A DNA stretch of 64,000 nt from Brachynemurus nebulosus (taxonomy: Eukaryota > Arthropoda > Insecta > Neuroptera > Myrmeleontidae): NCBI GenBank assembly GCA_035578155.1, contig JAPWDM010000001.1, positions 75,210,972 to 75,274,971 on the forward strand. The letters are read 5' to 3'. How positions within the stretch are numbered: position 1 is the first letter of the stretch; each line of letters begins with the position of its first letter. Positions 24,818-35,795 of the stretch are shown one piece after another. The notes below the pieces were generated by a model. The model saw only the letters and a program-made list of their open reading frames with translations, did not search any database and was not told the origin of the DNA. Made by a program: the position numbers and the translations under genes.

Positions 24818-25275
24818 AGGTGCCCTACAATTATTTTGTTTTAATTAAAATGAAAAGCCCTGATTTTGAAATAAAAAGTTACTAAAATTCCGAATTGTAA
24901 AATTTTTTAAACACCGAGTAATTGGGTATCTTTTTGAATACCCAGTATATTGTGTTACATCGGTTACGTTCATATACGACAATATTCCCTTGTGATCGAG
25001 CGTATAGTGGGTTTATTTGTTTTGGCGCGCATTGATGTGTATTTATGTGCCCGCTTGTCAGTTAAAAATTTATTTTTGAATTAAGTTTTTGTTTCGGTGC
25101 AACCTCCAGGTTTTAATTGGCAAAGGTAAGAAATTTAAGATTGATTAAAATGTAATATTTATGTTGTTGGTAAAAAAAAATAAAATAAAATAAATTTAGT
25201 TTTTGTTGGGTTTTCATAAAATTTACTTATGTGCTAACTGTCTGTCAAGTCTTAACCGGTCACGAATGTAAATTA
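24815..25275 (+). promoter_or_regulatory. Possible promoter with spliced 5' leader
   Basis: An arthropod initiator TCAGTT lies at 25058-25063 and an excellent 5' splice site GCAAAG|GTAAGAA at 25125/25126. The leader between them has no long frame. There is no good TATA box 30 bases upstream. Whether this is a host gene start or part of a transposon is unknown; I found no convincing partner exon. Confidence 0.25.
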
Positions 25276-26078
25276 CAGTAGCCGTCCAAGCTGGTCACTT
25301 CCGAGATAGTCACACTTCGAGTGAAATAGACATTCACATACGTCATCCACACACTATGTTTACTCATGTCTATACGCACATATGCGTCAATGTAATACTT
25401 GCATACTCATACATACATACCCCGTGTACCTGCTGTGTGGTACTTTGTAAGGTAGCTACCGTGTAATTTGTGTCGTGTGTGATACGTAACTATGTACGTA
25501 TATTAGTCTAGAGTGAAGACACTGATCCGCACAAACGATATCACACATTTTTTATAGTGGGCTCTAGTATACATTACGTCGTCAAAAGTATAGTGACGCC
25601 TTGACTCAGGGGGGGCACACTTTTGACGCGGTACTGTACTTAATGTTGTGGTTCACTGCCGTGTCAAAAGTGTGGGACCCCGTCCCCGGGGGTCAAGATG
25701 TCGCCATACTTTTGACGACATAGTTTGTGCTAGAACACACTATAAAAAATTAGGAACGAGTTTGTGCGGACCAATGTCCTCACTATTCATACTAATTTAA
25801 ATAATAAATATTTGTAATGTTGTCTTTTTCTAAAAATTCAAATATGTGACGTAATTATGACGTAGATGGCGAATTCCGTAAAAAAAGCTTATTTTGGTTT
25901 CAAATGTAGTGTACCTTTCTCTGTCTACTTTGACTTGAATATAATTTTTTATAATAATATTGCTGAAAAAATTTCAATTTGTTTTGTTAACTAAACGTTT
26001 ACCCCACCTGACGGACGTCTATGACTTCCAAGATAGTCACTAGAGGAACATTTGTGTGACTATCTTGGACGGCTACTG
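25276..26078. mobile_element. TA-flanked TIR element (Tc1/mariner-type MITE), 803 bp
   Basis: Ends are CAGTAGCCGTCCAAGCTGGT and the inverse of CAGTAGCCGTCCAAGATAGT, each flanked by TA (25274-25275, 26079-26080). A second motif pair, GATAGTCACAC or its inverse, follows. It carries no transposase. A separate palindrome is nested at 25524-25776. Confidence 0.75.
25524..25776. repeat. Nested palindrome with repeated TTTTGACG boxes
   Basis: Outer arms read TCCGCACAAAC and its inverse GTTTGTGCGGA, then CTATAAAAAAT-type matches. Further in, four TTTTGACG or CGTCAAAA-like boxes alternate with the only G/C-rich runs of the neighbourhood (GGGGGGGC, CCCCGGGGG). Confidence 0.7.
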
Positions 26079-26643
26079 TATCTACTTGCGTACTTTTTTA
26101 AATTCTTTTTGTAATAATTTATCTTGTACGTTACATAAAATTGGCTAATCCCGCATGTGCTTATCTTTTATATTTTCTTAATTTTTTTTTTTTTTTTGAT
26201 ACGTTTACACTGCAATTTAGCAAATTTTGTGTTACCTAGTAAATTTCATGTTAACTATTTACTTTTTTTATTTACTTGCTCTAGTCAAACAACAAAATTG
26301 AAAAATCAAATTTATTGTTAACTGTTTCAAAAGTCCAAAACAATTTTATTTATGGCTGTGAACTGACTGATTAATTGTTAAATATATGAATTTTATTGTA
26401 ATATGCTAAGTCTGAACTTCTTCATTCACGAACCCAGAATCCCTTGAGATTACAAAGATTTAAATAAAATTTTATACTCATGCTCTAACTAAAAAGATTT
26501 TTATTTTTACCTAATACCTTTTGTCTATTTCAGATATATCTCTGTTTCAGATTTTTTTTACTTAAAAAATTTTTATACTCAAATTTCTATTTAAATTTAA
26601 ATTTAAATTTACATTTTATTTATTTATTTATTTATTTATAATA

Positions 26644-26650
<7 letters not shown>
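26079..26650. other. Non-coding stretch
   Basis: No supported gene. A polypyrimidine-AG acceptor-like site (TTGTCTATTTCAG) ends at 26533, with no open frame of note behind it. Confidence 0.4.

Positions 26651-26716
<66 letters not shown>
26651..26716. repeat. (TA)n microsatellite
   Basis: TA array following a short (TTTA)n tract at 26616-26640. Confidence 0.95.
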
Positions 26717-26720
<4 letters not shown>

Positions 26721-27080
26721 CAACACAACTAGGAAATGAAACCAGTTAAGAAATGGAAAAAATCGAGAAGAACGAGTAAGCAAAATGCAGGTGTGCAGAA
26801 AACAAGATAACAAACTATGAAAACAGGATTTATAGAAGTTTGTTGATTAAAAGTAACCTGAACAAAAATAGATGTAATAAAACATTATAAAATTAAAGTG
26901 AATAAAATCTAATAAATTAAAATAAATAAAGCATGTACAAATGTTATTATATAAGAGGATTTCAAAGGTTAAAAATTGTAAAGATTAAGAAAATATCCTA
27001 ACTGAAGTGGTATTGCATATAATTTTTAAAAAAAATTTGCATTCTCCCCCACCCCAAAAAAAGTGAATATGTATACTTAC

Positions 27081-27205
27081 GAGATATTATACATTGACTT
27101 TAAGCTATCTATCATTCGAAAATGGAACCGTATTACAGGATCAAACTGTATATCTTCTGTCGAATAGAGGAAATCTAAAGCTGGAATTTTCAATTTGACA
27201 CTTAT
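27081..27205 (-). CDS. Candidate internal coding exon (unidentified)
   Basis: On the minus strand a 125-base segment is bounded by TTAATTACAG|AT and TC|GTAAGTATAC, the latter a strong 5' splice site. One frame is open throughout, about 41 codons, and reads like ordinary protein (KLKIPALDFLYSTEDIQFDP then VIRFHFRMIDSLKSMYN). I do not recognise the family and found no neighbouring exon in the same frame. The surrounding 26.7-28.5 kb is the least repeat-like part of the window, which fits a host-gene remnant or a real exon with long introns. A chance open frame cannot be excluded. Confidence 0.35.
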
Positions 27206-27443
27206 CTGTAATTAACAACACATACTTTTAGTATTAACGAATGGCGACTTGAATTGCAGATCCAAGTTAACTTAAAAATTAATAAAAGCCGATTTAAGTT
27301 AGTTAAATAATAGACGAAGAGCCAGTGGTATGGAAATCCCCGTCATCGAACGCCCTCGTAACTTAAGGGAATTAGAAAGTAAACATACCCAAAAGTATAA
27401 AATCGTCGGTAATCCATAACTAATACTATATAAATTTCCGTAA

Positions 27444-27632
27444 TTAGACAAATTATCGCAGACATTTTTTGGCATTTTAATTGCTGTAACGGAACATTTA
27501 GCAGAAGTTTATCGTGGACGAGAGCATGCGGAGGATGTTAATGTGTGGAAACGATTTAAAATTTTAATTTATAAAACTGGACACTTTGGTCTACTGATCC
27601 TTAGAGTAGATCGTACGATTTTCGTAAAATAA
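27444..27632 (+). CDS. Candidate coding segment (unidentified)
   Basis: An open frame of 62 codons follows TAA at 27441 and has no ATG near its start. An acceptor-like TTATCGCAG at 27461 could place the exon start inside it. The sequence reads like protein (AVTEHLAEVYRGREHAEDVN, VWKRFKILIYKTGHFG) rather than repeat translation. No family is recognised and no strong 5' splice site ends it. It may be an exon of an unknown gene or a decayed fragment. Confidence 0.25.
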   Translation, partial: LDKLSQTFFGILIAVTEHLAEVYRGREHAEDVNVWKRFKILIYKTGHFGLLILRVDRTIFVK

Positions 27633-28363
27633 TCTACTTAGCAATTACACCTATGGTTATAAATGTCAGTTTATTTCTACGTTAGTCAGGGGTGTCGCCT
27701 CGTGGTGACGATTTATGGAAATGATTATCTGATATTGATAATATCACGAGCTAATGGTAATGATCTAAATATGGCGTGCTGTTTTTGCCCTGAATTTACA
27801 AGTTTTATTAAAATAATGGTTTTATTAGCGGTAAATGTATTTGCAAAATTATTGAATATGAAAATATCGGTGAAACTATGGCGTCTCGGTAGTGTGTTTG
27901 ATCCCGGAATTAAGGTACTTGAAATAATTAAGAACCGTTATTGATTTTTTTTTTATCGGTATCTGAAAGTGATTGTTGGTTAATTAAGAACAGTTTTTTT
28001 CCTAACTAACAAAATCACATATATTGATATTATGACAAAAACAATTAAATAAATACAAAATCCTAAAAATGATAACAATTAAAAAGAACAAGAAATAGAT
28101 TTACCATTTTGTCGATCTGAACAATGGAATCTATACCTTTTCAATAATCAAAATGGCTGACTGAATTAATTAATTGCCAAATTAATCACTCAAAAAGTAA
28201 AATATCAGATTGTAGAAAAATTTGAATGGTTATGAACAAATGAGTACGGACGAACTATGAACTTAAATAAATTATCCGATTTGAAACTGATCCACTAGGC
28301 GTGAAACTTAAATTGGAAGTAAGGATATTTTCGTAGCGGTATTAATAGATCACGTGTAATTAA

Positions 28364-28413
28364 ATGGAACAAACGGCGGTTGACACCCTCAAATTAGTGA
28401 AACAAATAAAAAG
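28364..28413 (+). CDS. Candidate first coding exon (unidentified)
   Basis: ATG at 28364 in a good context (TTAAATGG) opens 16 codons (MEQTAVDTLKLVKQIK) and reaches a strong 5' splice site AAAAAG|GTAAGG at 28413/28414. A good acceptor ATTTTCAG follows at 28483, giving an intron of only 70 bases. Joined in frame, the second exon continues about 25 codons to TGA at 28557. The product would be very short; a longer gene with another acceptor is possible. Confidence 0.25.
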
Positions 28414-28559
28414 GTAAGGAAATTTCAATTAAAATGTGTAGCAAAATAGAAAATTCATCCTGATTGTCTCGAATATTTTCAGATTGCTGGTGAATTTAAA
28501 AATTACATACCTGTTGTTATGTGATTTCTCTCGCACCACAATGGAAGTTCAACAATGAT

Positions 28560-28736
28560 TGATTAACACTATGTAAATTATGGAAAATCAAGAGAGAAAT
28601 TAGAAAGTAGAAGAGAGGAACGTGCTCGATGAGAATACCCAGAAAAGAGCGATTCTAAGAATTTTCATCTTTTCCCCTACCTTATCAATACACGTCAACC
28701 GCACATAGCTGGACGCGTGACGAAATCGACAATCAG
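28560..28736. other. Flank of Metaviridae remnant
   Basis: No gene. The segment leads into the LTR; its end resembles further LTR sequence but lacks a match in the other copy. Confidence 0.35.
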
Positions 28737-28929
28737 CTGGACTACTGTGATTCGTATTTAAATCTGCCGCTATTGAAAATATCCTTTTATAAACGTTTTT
28801 TTTTTCGTTTTTTTTTTTTATTTTTTTATTTTTTTTTTTTTTGACGTATTTAAGGTTAACGTTTCGTTTCCCTTTTTGGGGTGTAATGTTTTCTGTGATT
28901 AATATGAGCTAAGGGGGCACTTCGTAACA
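28737..28929 (-). repeat. 3' LTR (minus strand) of a Metaviridae remnant
   Basis: Read on the minus strand it starts TGTTACGAAGTGCCCCC and is preceded by the purine tract GTAGGGGGAGG (28930-28942), a good polypurine tract. It is repeated at 30566-30755. Both copies share ACGTTTCGTTTCCCTTTTTG and GGACTACTGTGATTCG but differ in T-run length. Confidence 0.75.
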
Positions 28930-29024
28930 ACCTCCCCCTACTTCAGAAAAAAGGGGAACGAACCGTAACCTTTACATTCTTTTTTTTACATCTATAAATT
29001 TTTAACTGGTTCATTATCTAGTAG

Positions 29025-29798
29025 TCAGATCCAATGGTTTAACGAGCGTTCTTTTTTTACAGTAACACAACAGTACTGTGGGGCTGCGGCGATGAAGTTG
29101 TTGGTGGTGACAGTGTGATCGACGGCGGCGGTGTTAAGCACGGGTTCGGTCTGGTGGGGCTCCCGCTGATGAAACGGTTTCAGATCCTCGATATGGGCTT
29201 TAATACGGGCTCCGGTCTCCTCATCTTCGAGTACTACCGAGACAGGACTGGTAAATCGAACGATTTTCTTGCGAATCCACCTAGGCAAAAATTTGCTGGT
29301 AATATTGGGATCAGTATTATCTGGTCTTACCCTATATAATACGAGTTGTCCGACGCGAAACTGATGTCTGTCTGGCTTCTTGGCGTCGTAATACTTCCTT
29401 GCCTTTAGATGAACCTTCTTCAAGGCCGTTTTTACTTCTTGGGTGAATCGCTTCTCGTCCGGTAGCACTCGGTCCAAGTCCCATTGTAGGTCCAGTGGGT
29501 GGTGTATTGGGCGATCAAGGAAGAATTCGGCCGGTGTACCGTTGATGAATTCGTGATGATGACCGTTATGTGCCATCTTGATGAACGGTATAAACTTTAC
29601 CCATTCTTTATGTGCGGCTGAATGAGTCCGTAGTAAAACTGTCATCCCGGCGCGTATGTCCCTGTTTACCCGTTCACTTATCTTACCTGACGGTTTGTAG
29701 CGGCTGGTGTAGACCGGTCGCACTCCCCATTGGACTAGGAAACTCTTATATATGGAACTTCTGAAACACGGGCTGCTGTCCGAAATAACTACATCCAT
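29025..29798 (-). pseudogene. Metaviridae integrase, catalytic and C-terminal part
   Basis: Integrase joins retroelement cDNA to the host chromosome. This 257-codon frame holds the second catalytic Asp (VVISDSSPCF), the Glu (GKISERVNRDIR), an intact core end (FIPFIKMAHNGHHHE, GTPAEFFLDR) and a C-terminal segment with the GQLVLYR and FLPRWIRKK features of gypsy-type integrases. The first catalytic Asp is in the preceding frame, which overlaps by 10 bases: a frameshift splits one gene in two. A 3' untranslated segment and the polypurine tract follow. Confidence 0.85.
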
Positions 29799-30475
29799 AT
29801 CGGATGAATAGGTCGACCATCCTCTCGACCGTAACTCGTGCGGTCATCCTTTTGGTGGAATACAATTCCACAAACTTGCAACTTGCTGTAGCCGTCGATG
29901 ACGACGAAGCAAAATCGCTGCCCGGTGCTGGCGGTTGTCAATGATCCGATGTAATCAACATAAATTTTGTTCCAGGTTCCTTCCGAAACCGTTGAGGCCG
30001 TTGGGGCTCTTAGACGTGTGCCTGATGGTTTGCACTCTTGACAAACGTCGCAAATGCAGACGTACTGCTGTATGTCCTTAAACATCCCTTGCCACCAAAA
30101 CCTTTGCGCGATCGTCCTGTATGTCACTGTAATGCCGCAATTATTATTGCCGAGGGTGTTATGATAATAATACATTACCAACGTGCGGATAGACTTGGGG
30201 CAGACCACTCGCGTTCGGTTCCGCTTACCACTTTTACCTACCAACAGGTTCCAAGCGATTGCGTAGCCTGTGGCATTCTCGTCGCCTTGTAATTTGCGGA
30301 GAATGAGCCGGCAATCGTCATCTTGCTGCTGATAAGTGTCAAGCTTCGTGAACGCGGGCGGTACGTCAGTTAGTAAGTTAATGTCTTGCAGTATCATATA
30401 GTCGTCTACGTCTTCGTCCAGGTCTTAGTCGGTCAGGTCTGCATAGAATCGACCGACCAACCGACTTAACCCCTC
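29789..30475 (-). pseudogene. Metaviridae RNase H tail and integrase N-terminal part
   Basis: From about 30475 inward, VAEGLSRLVG marks the end of RNase H; a TAG follows near 30427. The open frame 30397-29789 contains the integrase zinc-binding domain (WWQGMFKDIQQYV, then CICDVCQECK with its two Cys) although the usual first His pair is altered (YYHNTLGNNNCG). It then has the first catalytic Asp in KIYVDYIGSL. It ends by frameshift at 29789. Gag, protease and RT are missing, deleted between here and the 5' LTR. Confidence 0.8.
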
Positions 30476-30565
30476 TGCAACAAAATTCTTATTTCCTTAC
30501 TGAAACTTCGAAAATCGACTTCGAAAATTCAGTCAGCTGGACTACTGTGACAGACGCGATAAAAA

Positions 30566-30755
30566 GACAGTCAGCTGGACTACTGTGATTCGTATTTAAA
30601 TCTGCCGCTATTGAAAATATCCTTTTACAATGTTTTTTATTTTTTTATTTTTTATTTTTTTTTATTTTGACGTATTTAAGGTTAACGTTTCGTTTCCCTT
30701 TTTGTGGTCTAATGTTTTCTGTGATTAATATGACCTAAGGGGGTACTTCGTAACA
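30566..30755 (-). repeat. 5' LTR (minus strand) of the Metaviridae remnant
   Basis: Matches 28737-28929, beginning TGTTACGAAGTACCCCC on the minus strand. A second short copy of the inner tip (CAGTCAGCTGGACTACTGTG) lies just inward at 30530-30550. Only RNase H end and integrase remain between the LTRs. Confidence 0.75.
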
Positions 30756-31400
30756 TTGCCAAATAATTTGAAAAAATTAAGGACTGCGTTTGATAGAAAA
30801 AATTATTTAAAGCGCTTTAAGCGGCTTCACATTATAAATTAATGGATAATTAATAAAAATATAAATTAATTACAAATTTCTTTTATTTTAGTTATTTTAG
30901 TTTCAAGTGGATGAGCACTATGAGCAGAGAAAAGTTGACAACGAAGGGTGTGGAAAAAAAAGTTCACTGAGATCAGTTATATCAAGCTGTAGTAAAATAT
31001 TATGTACTTTTTATAATGTGAATCAAAAAATTTAAGTAATCATTTTGAGCTTCCATGTGTTTGCCGAACACCAAATTATGACAATTTAAAAAAAATGGTT
31101 GACATATTATAGGATAATGAGTTGATTCATGAGATTGACACGGGTATATATTTAGCATATCGCTAAATATATAAATTAAATTACAAAAAAAAAAAAAAAA
31201 AATTATTCATTATTACATACTTCTGAAGCAAATACAAATATAATACATGGTATTGTGATGTTTCACCACTCTTCGTACAGCGTCGCTATGGCAAAAGAAA
31301 AGAGGAACCTTTACCTAACTAATTTATCATAAATTAGTTAATTAAATTACTGCATAATCACACAGACTTTTGATAAGTTAACTTCTACTATGAGACAAGA
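30756..31400. other. Non-coding stretch
   Basis: No supported gene. A short A-run lies near 31185. Confidence 0.4.
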
Positions 31401-31409
31401 TAATTCTAA

Positions 31410-32095
31410 GGAAAATGTATACTATTTTACCGACATATTTAACCTGCATGTGGCTCTTTTGTTAGAATGAGCTTCAAATAGTTCGTGTCAATCAGATTTT
31501 CAAAATTATCGCCCAGAATATTTACAAAAGATAAAATACTATCTATGTACGGGGACGACATAGTAATAACGGTAATTAACAAGTTTACGAAAAAATAAAG
31601 TAGGTATGAATTTAGACAAATTAATATATGATTAATATCAAAAACAGCGCAACTCTCTAATGTAAAAGAGATAGAATTTGCTCTTCGCTGCTCTATAAAA
31701 CATATTGAAAAAAAGAATTAAAATAAAATAACACTAGAAGACACTATAAAAGAAGAATGTAAAATACGCGAATGATTATATGAGTTTATTTCAAATATTA
31801 TTCTAGGTCTCGGTAGACGTAGACAACGATAAGATACAAATTGAAACGACATGTCAAGATATAGTATATACCTATCATTTCAAATGGTCGAGTCAAGCCG
31901 ATGAAACATATGATGTTAAAGTTAATTTTAAAGTCTCTAACCAACAGCAAGAAAGCTCTGAAAATATTAAATAAATATAGCTATATTTATCGTATCGTAT
32001 AATACGGTTAAAAGCCTATAAGAATTATAAACTTGTTCCTGATGGTATCAAAATTCAGAATGGACAAAGTACACGCGTCGCTTTCGGTAATTGTT
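31410..32095 (+). pseudogene. Degenerate coding-like segment (unidentified)
   Basis: Several protein-like stretches follow one another on the plus strand with interposed stops: YYFTDIFNLHVALLLE and SDFQNYRPEYLQKIKYYLC (31418-31560), SNVKEIEFALRCSIKHIEKK and TLEDTIKEECKIRE (31650-31770), then TCQDIVYTYHFKWSSQADET after an acceptor-like TTATTCTAG at about 31806, and YKLVPDGIKIQNGQSTRVAF (32025-32090). They are not low-complexity and may be one decayed gene. I do not recognise the family. A transposon or captured viral origin is possible. Confidence 0.3.
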
Positions 32096-32370
32096 AGACA
32101 CACTTGCTGAAAAGATACTTTTAATGATACAGTTGCCATAATTTATCAGTTCGTATCATCAAGTCGTAACTTAAGAATGTAGTGAGAGTGGTTTTAAAAA
32201 AGAACCGTCAGCGTTTGAGGCCCAAAGCGATACCCTAGCTTGCAAATCAGAACAGAAAAGACGACAATTTGAAGAAATCCCCCGTGTTATATTAATAAAC
32301 CCCGAGCTTTGATTTTGCTACGATTATTAGAGTATACTAATAAAATTTTACAAGAAAATGTAGAAACCAA

Positions 32371-32836
32371 CAAGTAAAGGTTCCGAGGCCGGACCTATCG
32401 ATTTTGATGAAACTTAAATATGTTGCAGAACACTAAAAAATAAGCAACACGTATTTTTTTTATCTGCGGAAAAACGGTTTGAAGGAGTGAAATCGTCCTT
32501 CAAAAATTGTAATAAAAATTTAATTTTTCAAATATCTCGACAACAGTAAGAGATAGAGCAAAAGTTTAAATTGGCGATATTGCTCTTTTATAAGAGCTAT
32601 CTATTAATATGCAATTTGTTCAAACAAGGGTGGTTGGGTGTTAAAATTTGGGTGTTAATTTTACAAAAACGGGGTGAAAAATAAAGAATATAAGAATTTT
32701 GCTTACAGATTTGAAATCTACGTCAAAAAATCTAATTGGCCTGTTTTTGCTCAATGTCTTAATATTAAGTCTAGGGATAGTTAACTAGGGTGTGACTGTA
32801 TCGAATCGATAGGTCCGACCTCGGGACCTTTACTTG
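32371..32836. mobile_element. Complete 466-bp TIR repeat
   Basis: Ends CAAGTAAAGGTTCCGAGGCC and, inverted, CAAGTAAAGGTCCCGAGGTC; the TIRs are about 33 bases long and include GGACCTATCGATT. The body is non-coding. A split copy lies at 5201-6580 and a diverged piece of the right half near 62985-63060. No obvious target duplication. Confidence 0.75.
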
Positions 32837-33025
32837 TAAGAAAAATGTTCTAATCAGAAATTTAATTTGTACAGTATTTCTCTCTCTTTTATCAATTGAA
32901 CACCTATGTGGGAAGTTCGCTGTATGAATCGCTGAGGAATGTCGTCAAAATCGAGTATGTAATAGTAACATATGACTTGGCAATAACAAAGACGGCTCTT
33001 TAAATTCAAATGAACAGCAGCCTTA

Positions 33026-33565
33026 CGGCCGCTACACACGATCAGTTTTAACCGACAATTGTCACTGTCAGTTAAAACTGACGTCCCTGTGCCTACACAC
33101 GTTCATATTAAAAAACTGAAGACATACATCAGTTCTTTACAAAATGTCATTGGACGATGATACTTTTTAGCCGTACTTAGTTTATAATTAGTCTTGAAGA
33201 ATAAAAAAAAAACGCAGAGTGGCGTAAAGAGTGGTTAAAAGAGGAATATTTATTCCCATGTACACTTATTAACCGAAATGAGAATTTTTCCAAAGGATTG
33301 ACACAACTGTCTCAGAATGAATAAAAAAACCTACATCAATCTACTCTCTTTAGTGTCTCCTCTCATTAAAAAAATGATACGGTTATGCGAAATGCTATTT
33401 CACCACATCAGTTCCGGCAGTTCAGTTAAGAAAATATGTGGTGAAATATTTCATCAGTTTTAACTGATAGTTAAAAAACTGTAAGTTTTCAGCCTACACA
33501 CGATCAGTTTCCTCTGTCCTTTTTGACTGTTCAGTGAAAACTGTCAGTTAACTGTGTAGCGCCCT
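33026..33565. mobile_element. Harbinger-type element with residual transposase N-terminus
   Basis: Ends CGGCCGCTACACA and, inverted, AGGGCGCTACACA, with TTA at 33023-33025 and 33566-33568. Subterminal CAGTTTTAAC/TGACAGTT boxes recur. Inside, a decayed plus-strand frame still reads AEWRKEWLKEEYLFPCTLIN and then SVSPLIKK, which resembles the N-terminal part of HARBI1 transposases before the DDE core; the core itself is deleted. So this is an internal deletion product of an autonomous Harbinger different from the one at 751-1776. Confidence 0.65.
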
Positions 33566-34080
33566 TTACATTTGGCAATATTTTTATCAATTTAGGAACT
33601 TCAACCACATTCAAATGACTTTTCTCAAAGCATTAGGGAAATAGACAAATTCTTGTGGTATTACTGAGATATTAGTATAGTCTGAAGTCTTAGCACCAAG
33701 TTCAGTTAATGAGTTTATAACAACTAAGCATTTTAACAGATGTAAAAAAAATCATCCTATATTATCTGTAGCATTTTAAAATTTAGCAGCGCTGAACTCT
33801 GGGTCATAGTTTACATACAACCATAATTTCTAAATTACCTGAAACAATCAACCGTCTCAATAAAGACAATATTACTCAGGAATTAGAAAATAATTGAGCT
33901 TTTAAGGACAGAAAAACATTTTTGGATACATTAAATAAAACAAAAAAATATAAATTTCTTTAAAATATAAATTTCTTTAACCCCACTTATCATACTAATA
34001 CAGACAACTATTTAATACAATCACTGGGGGAACAACCCCTGAACAAACATCAAATTTTTTGTTAAATGTTATCAGTGTAG
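33566..34080. other. Non-coding stretch
   Basis: No convincing gene; a tandem ATAAATTTCTTTAA pair near 33950-33980. Confidence 0.35.
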
Positions 34081-34549
34081 TGTTGTGAAGGGTCTAACTG
34101 TATTCCAACATAGACAAGTTTGACTGCAACGATTAACGCAATTAATGAAGAAATTAATGTAATAATTACAAATCGATGGAATCAGCAAAAATCGTTGCAT
34201 TCAAACAAGTCGTTGACCAAAAATTAGGGACAATGGAATACAGTTGGAAACAGAGTGTGGTGTTGGCAAGTGACTGTAGTGACTGAAGGGAAAAAGTGTT
34301 GTGTCACCAAGGAACAAGAATAAGCAAAGTGACTGGATTGAGAAAAGCATGGAAACTTCGGAGTAAGTCGTTATACAGTCGTTATAGTTATTTCCTTTAT
34401 TGTAATCATATGTGTATATAAATAAATTTTGGGTCTCTTGAACCCGTATTATGGATTATGGGAATATAATCGGGGATGTAAAACCTTAGTTATTAATAAA
34501 TTGTAGATTAAGTGTAAACGTGGGTGTCTTATGTTTTATTCATTAATCC
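34081..34549 (+). repeat. Possible solo LTR
   Basis: Begins TGTTGTGAAGGGTC, contains AATAAA-like sequence near 34420 and ends ATTCATTAATCC before TGGAACGTCTTCC, which has the TGG start of a tRNA primer site. No second copy is in the window, so this rests on form only. Confidence 0.2.
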
Positions 34550-35600
34550 TGGAACGTCTTCCTACCGTCCGACACGAGGGTACATCTCGAAACTATTAAT
34601 TTTGAGTTTCGTAGAGTTCGAACCCTCTACGCTCAACACGCTACTGACCGTCATCCCTCAGTAGTCGTAACAGTAGGCAAGTCACAAAAAGAACAATATG
34701 CACATGAGAATGTTCTGAAAATTCGTTTGAACGACTAACTTTGAACAGCCTATTAAGATAAAATAAATAATTTTGCTTCCGAATGTGTGAAAAAGCACTA
34801 AAAAAATCAAGATAAACAAATAAAGAAAATTGATATGGAATTGTGTTTGTCTTATCCGCTATCATCAGCTCCGCCTGCATTATGCCTTTCCACAGGCGAA
34901 ATGCACAAAACTGATAAAGCCACTTTGATAAAACAATGAAATAATTGGTCCAACACAATGTAACCTAGTAATTTTTACAAAAATTTGAAAACTCCCAAAT
35001 TTAAAAAGGATTTTGTCAGTTTTTTAGCTGACAATTAAGCGCAAAATTTAATGGAATTAAAATACAAAAAAGTGTATATAACAGTAGAAGAACAGTGCTT
35101 TTTATTTGTTTCAAATCAGTAATCACTCACAATCAATAGTTGAAAAAACTCAAGAGGATGATTTTATCTGTTTTCGCGACAAAGCGGATACGAGAATAAT
35201 TTTTTATGTAAACAAGTGTTCATTAAATTAAAAAAATATTAATAAAAGCGTCAGGTACTGACATATTAGCAATTTTATTAGGTAATATACACCACTTACG
35301 AAATTTGGGTACCAGCATTTGCTATAAAAACTACTAATAATTACCTATACGAATTGTACAGAATTATCACAGACTTTGGATATTCATTGTGCCATGTATT
35401 TACTGGAAGCAGTTTCGCGTACAAAAAGTTCTGCGTAAATTGAGATAAATTTGCCGCGTAAAGCAAATACTCGCGTAAAAAAGTATCGCGTAAATTGAGG
35501 GGCAGGTAAACCTAAATTATATACATCTATGAAAATACCAGGGTACCTCGTCACATCTATGAAAGCGTTTTTTTATCACTCATATAAGTAAATTAAAAAT
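34550..35600. other. Non-coding stretch
   Basis: No supported gene. Short similar phrases 'GCGTAAATTGAG' recur at 35430-35495. Confidence 0.35.
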
Positions 35601-35604
35601 CACA

Positions 35605-35760
35605 AACATTACTACATATGACAAACTTTTATTTGCATTTAATGACCATAACCAAGGAGGTCGAGTGCTTAAAGTTTAAGTTTAGCTGAACGATAAGTGA
35701 ACATATGAATACTGCGTGTGTTTAAATGCAAACAAAAGTTTATCATACGTAGTAATGTTT
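35605..35760. repeat. Hairpin with ~38-bp arms
   Basis: ATTACTACATATGACAAACT and its inverse AGTTTATCATACGTAGTAAT-type partner enclose about 75 bases. Directly beyond, 35755-35795 matches the tail of the tRNA composite (GTTTCACAAGCACTCGATAA). Confidence 0.7.
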
Positions 35761-35795
35761 CACAAGCACTCGATAAATATTTGAAATTGAAGAAC

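Noticed and set aside
27663..27944. 93-codon frame as a gene
   Set aside because: Hydrophobic and open but with no recognisable domain, promoter or splice signal; kept out of the gene list.
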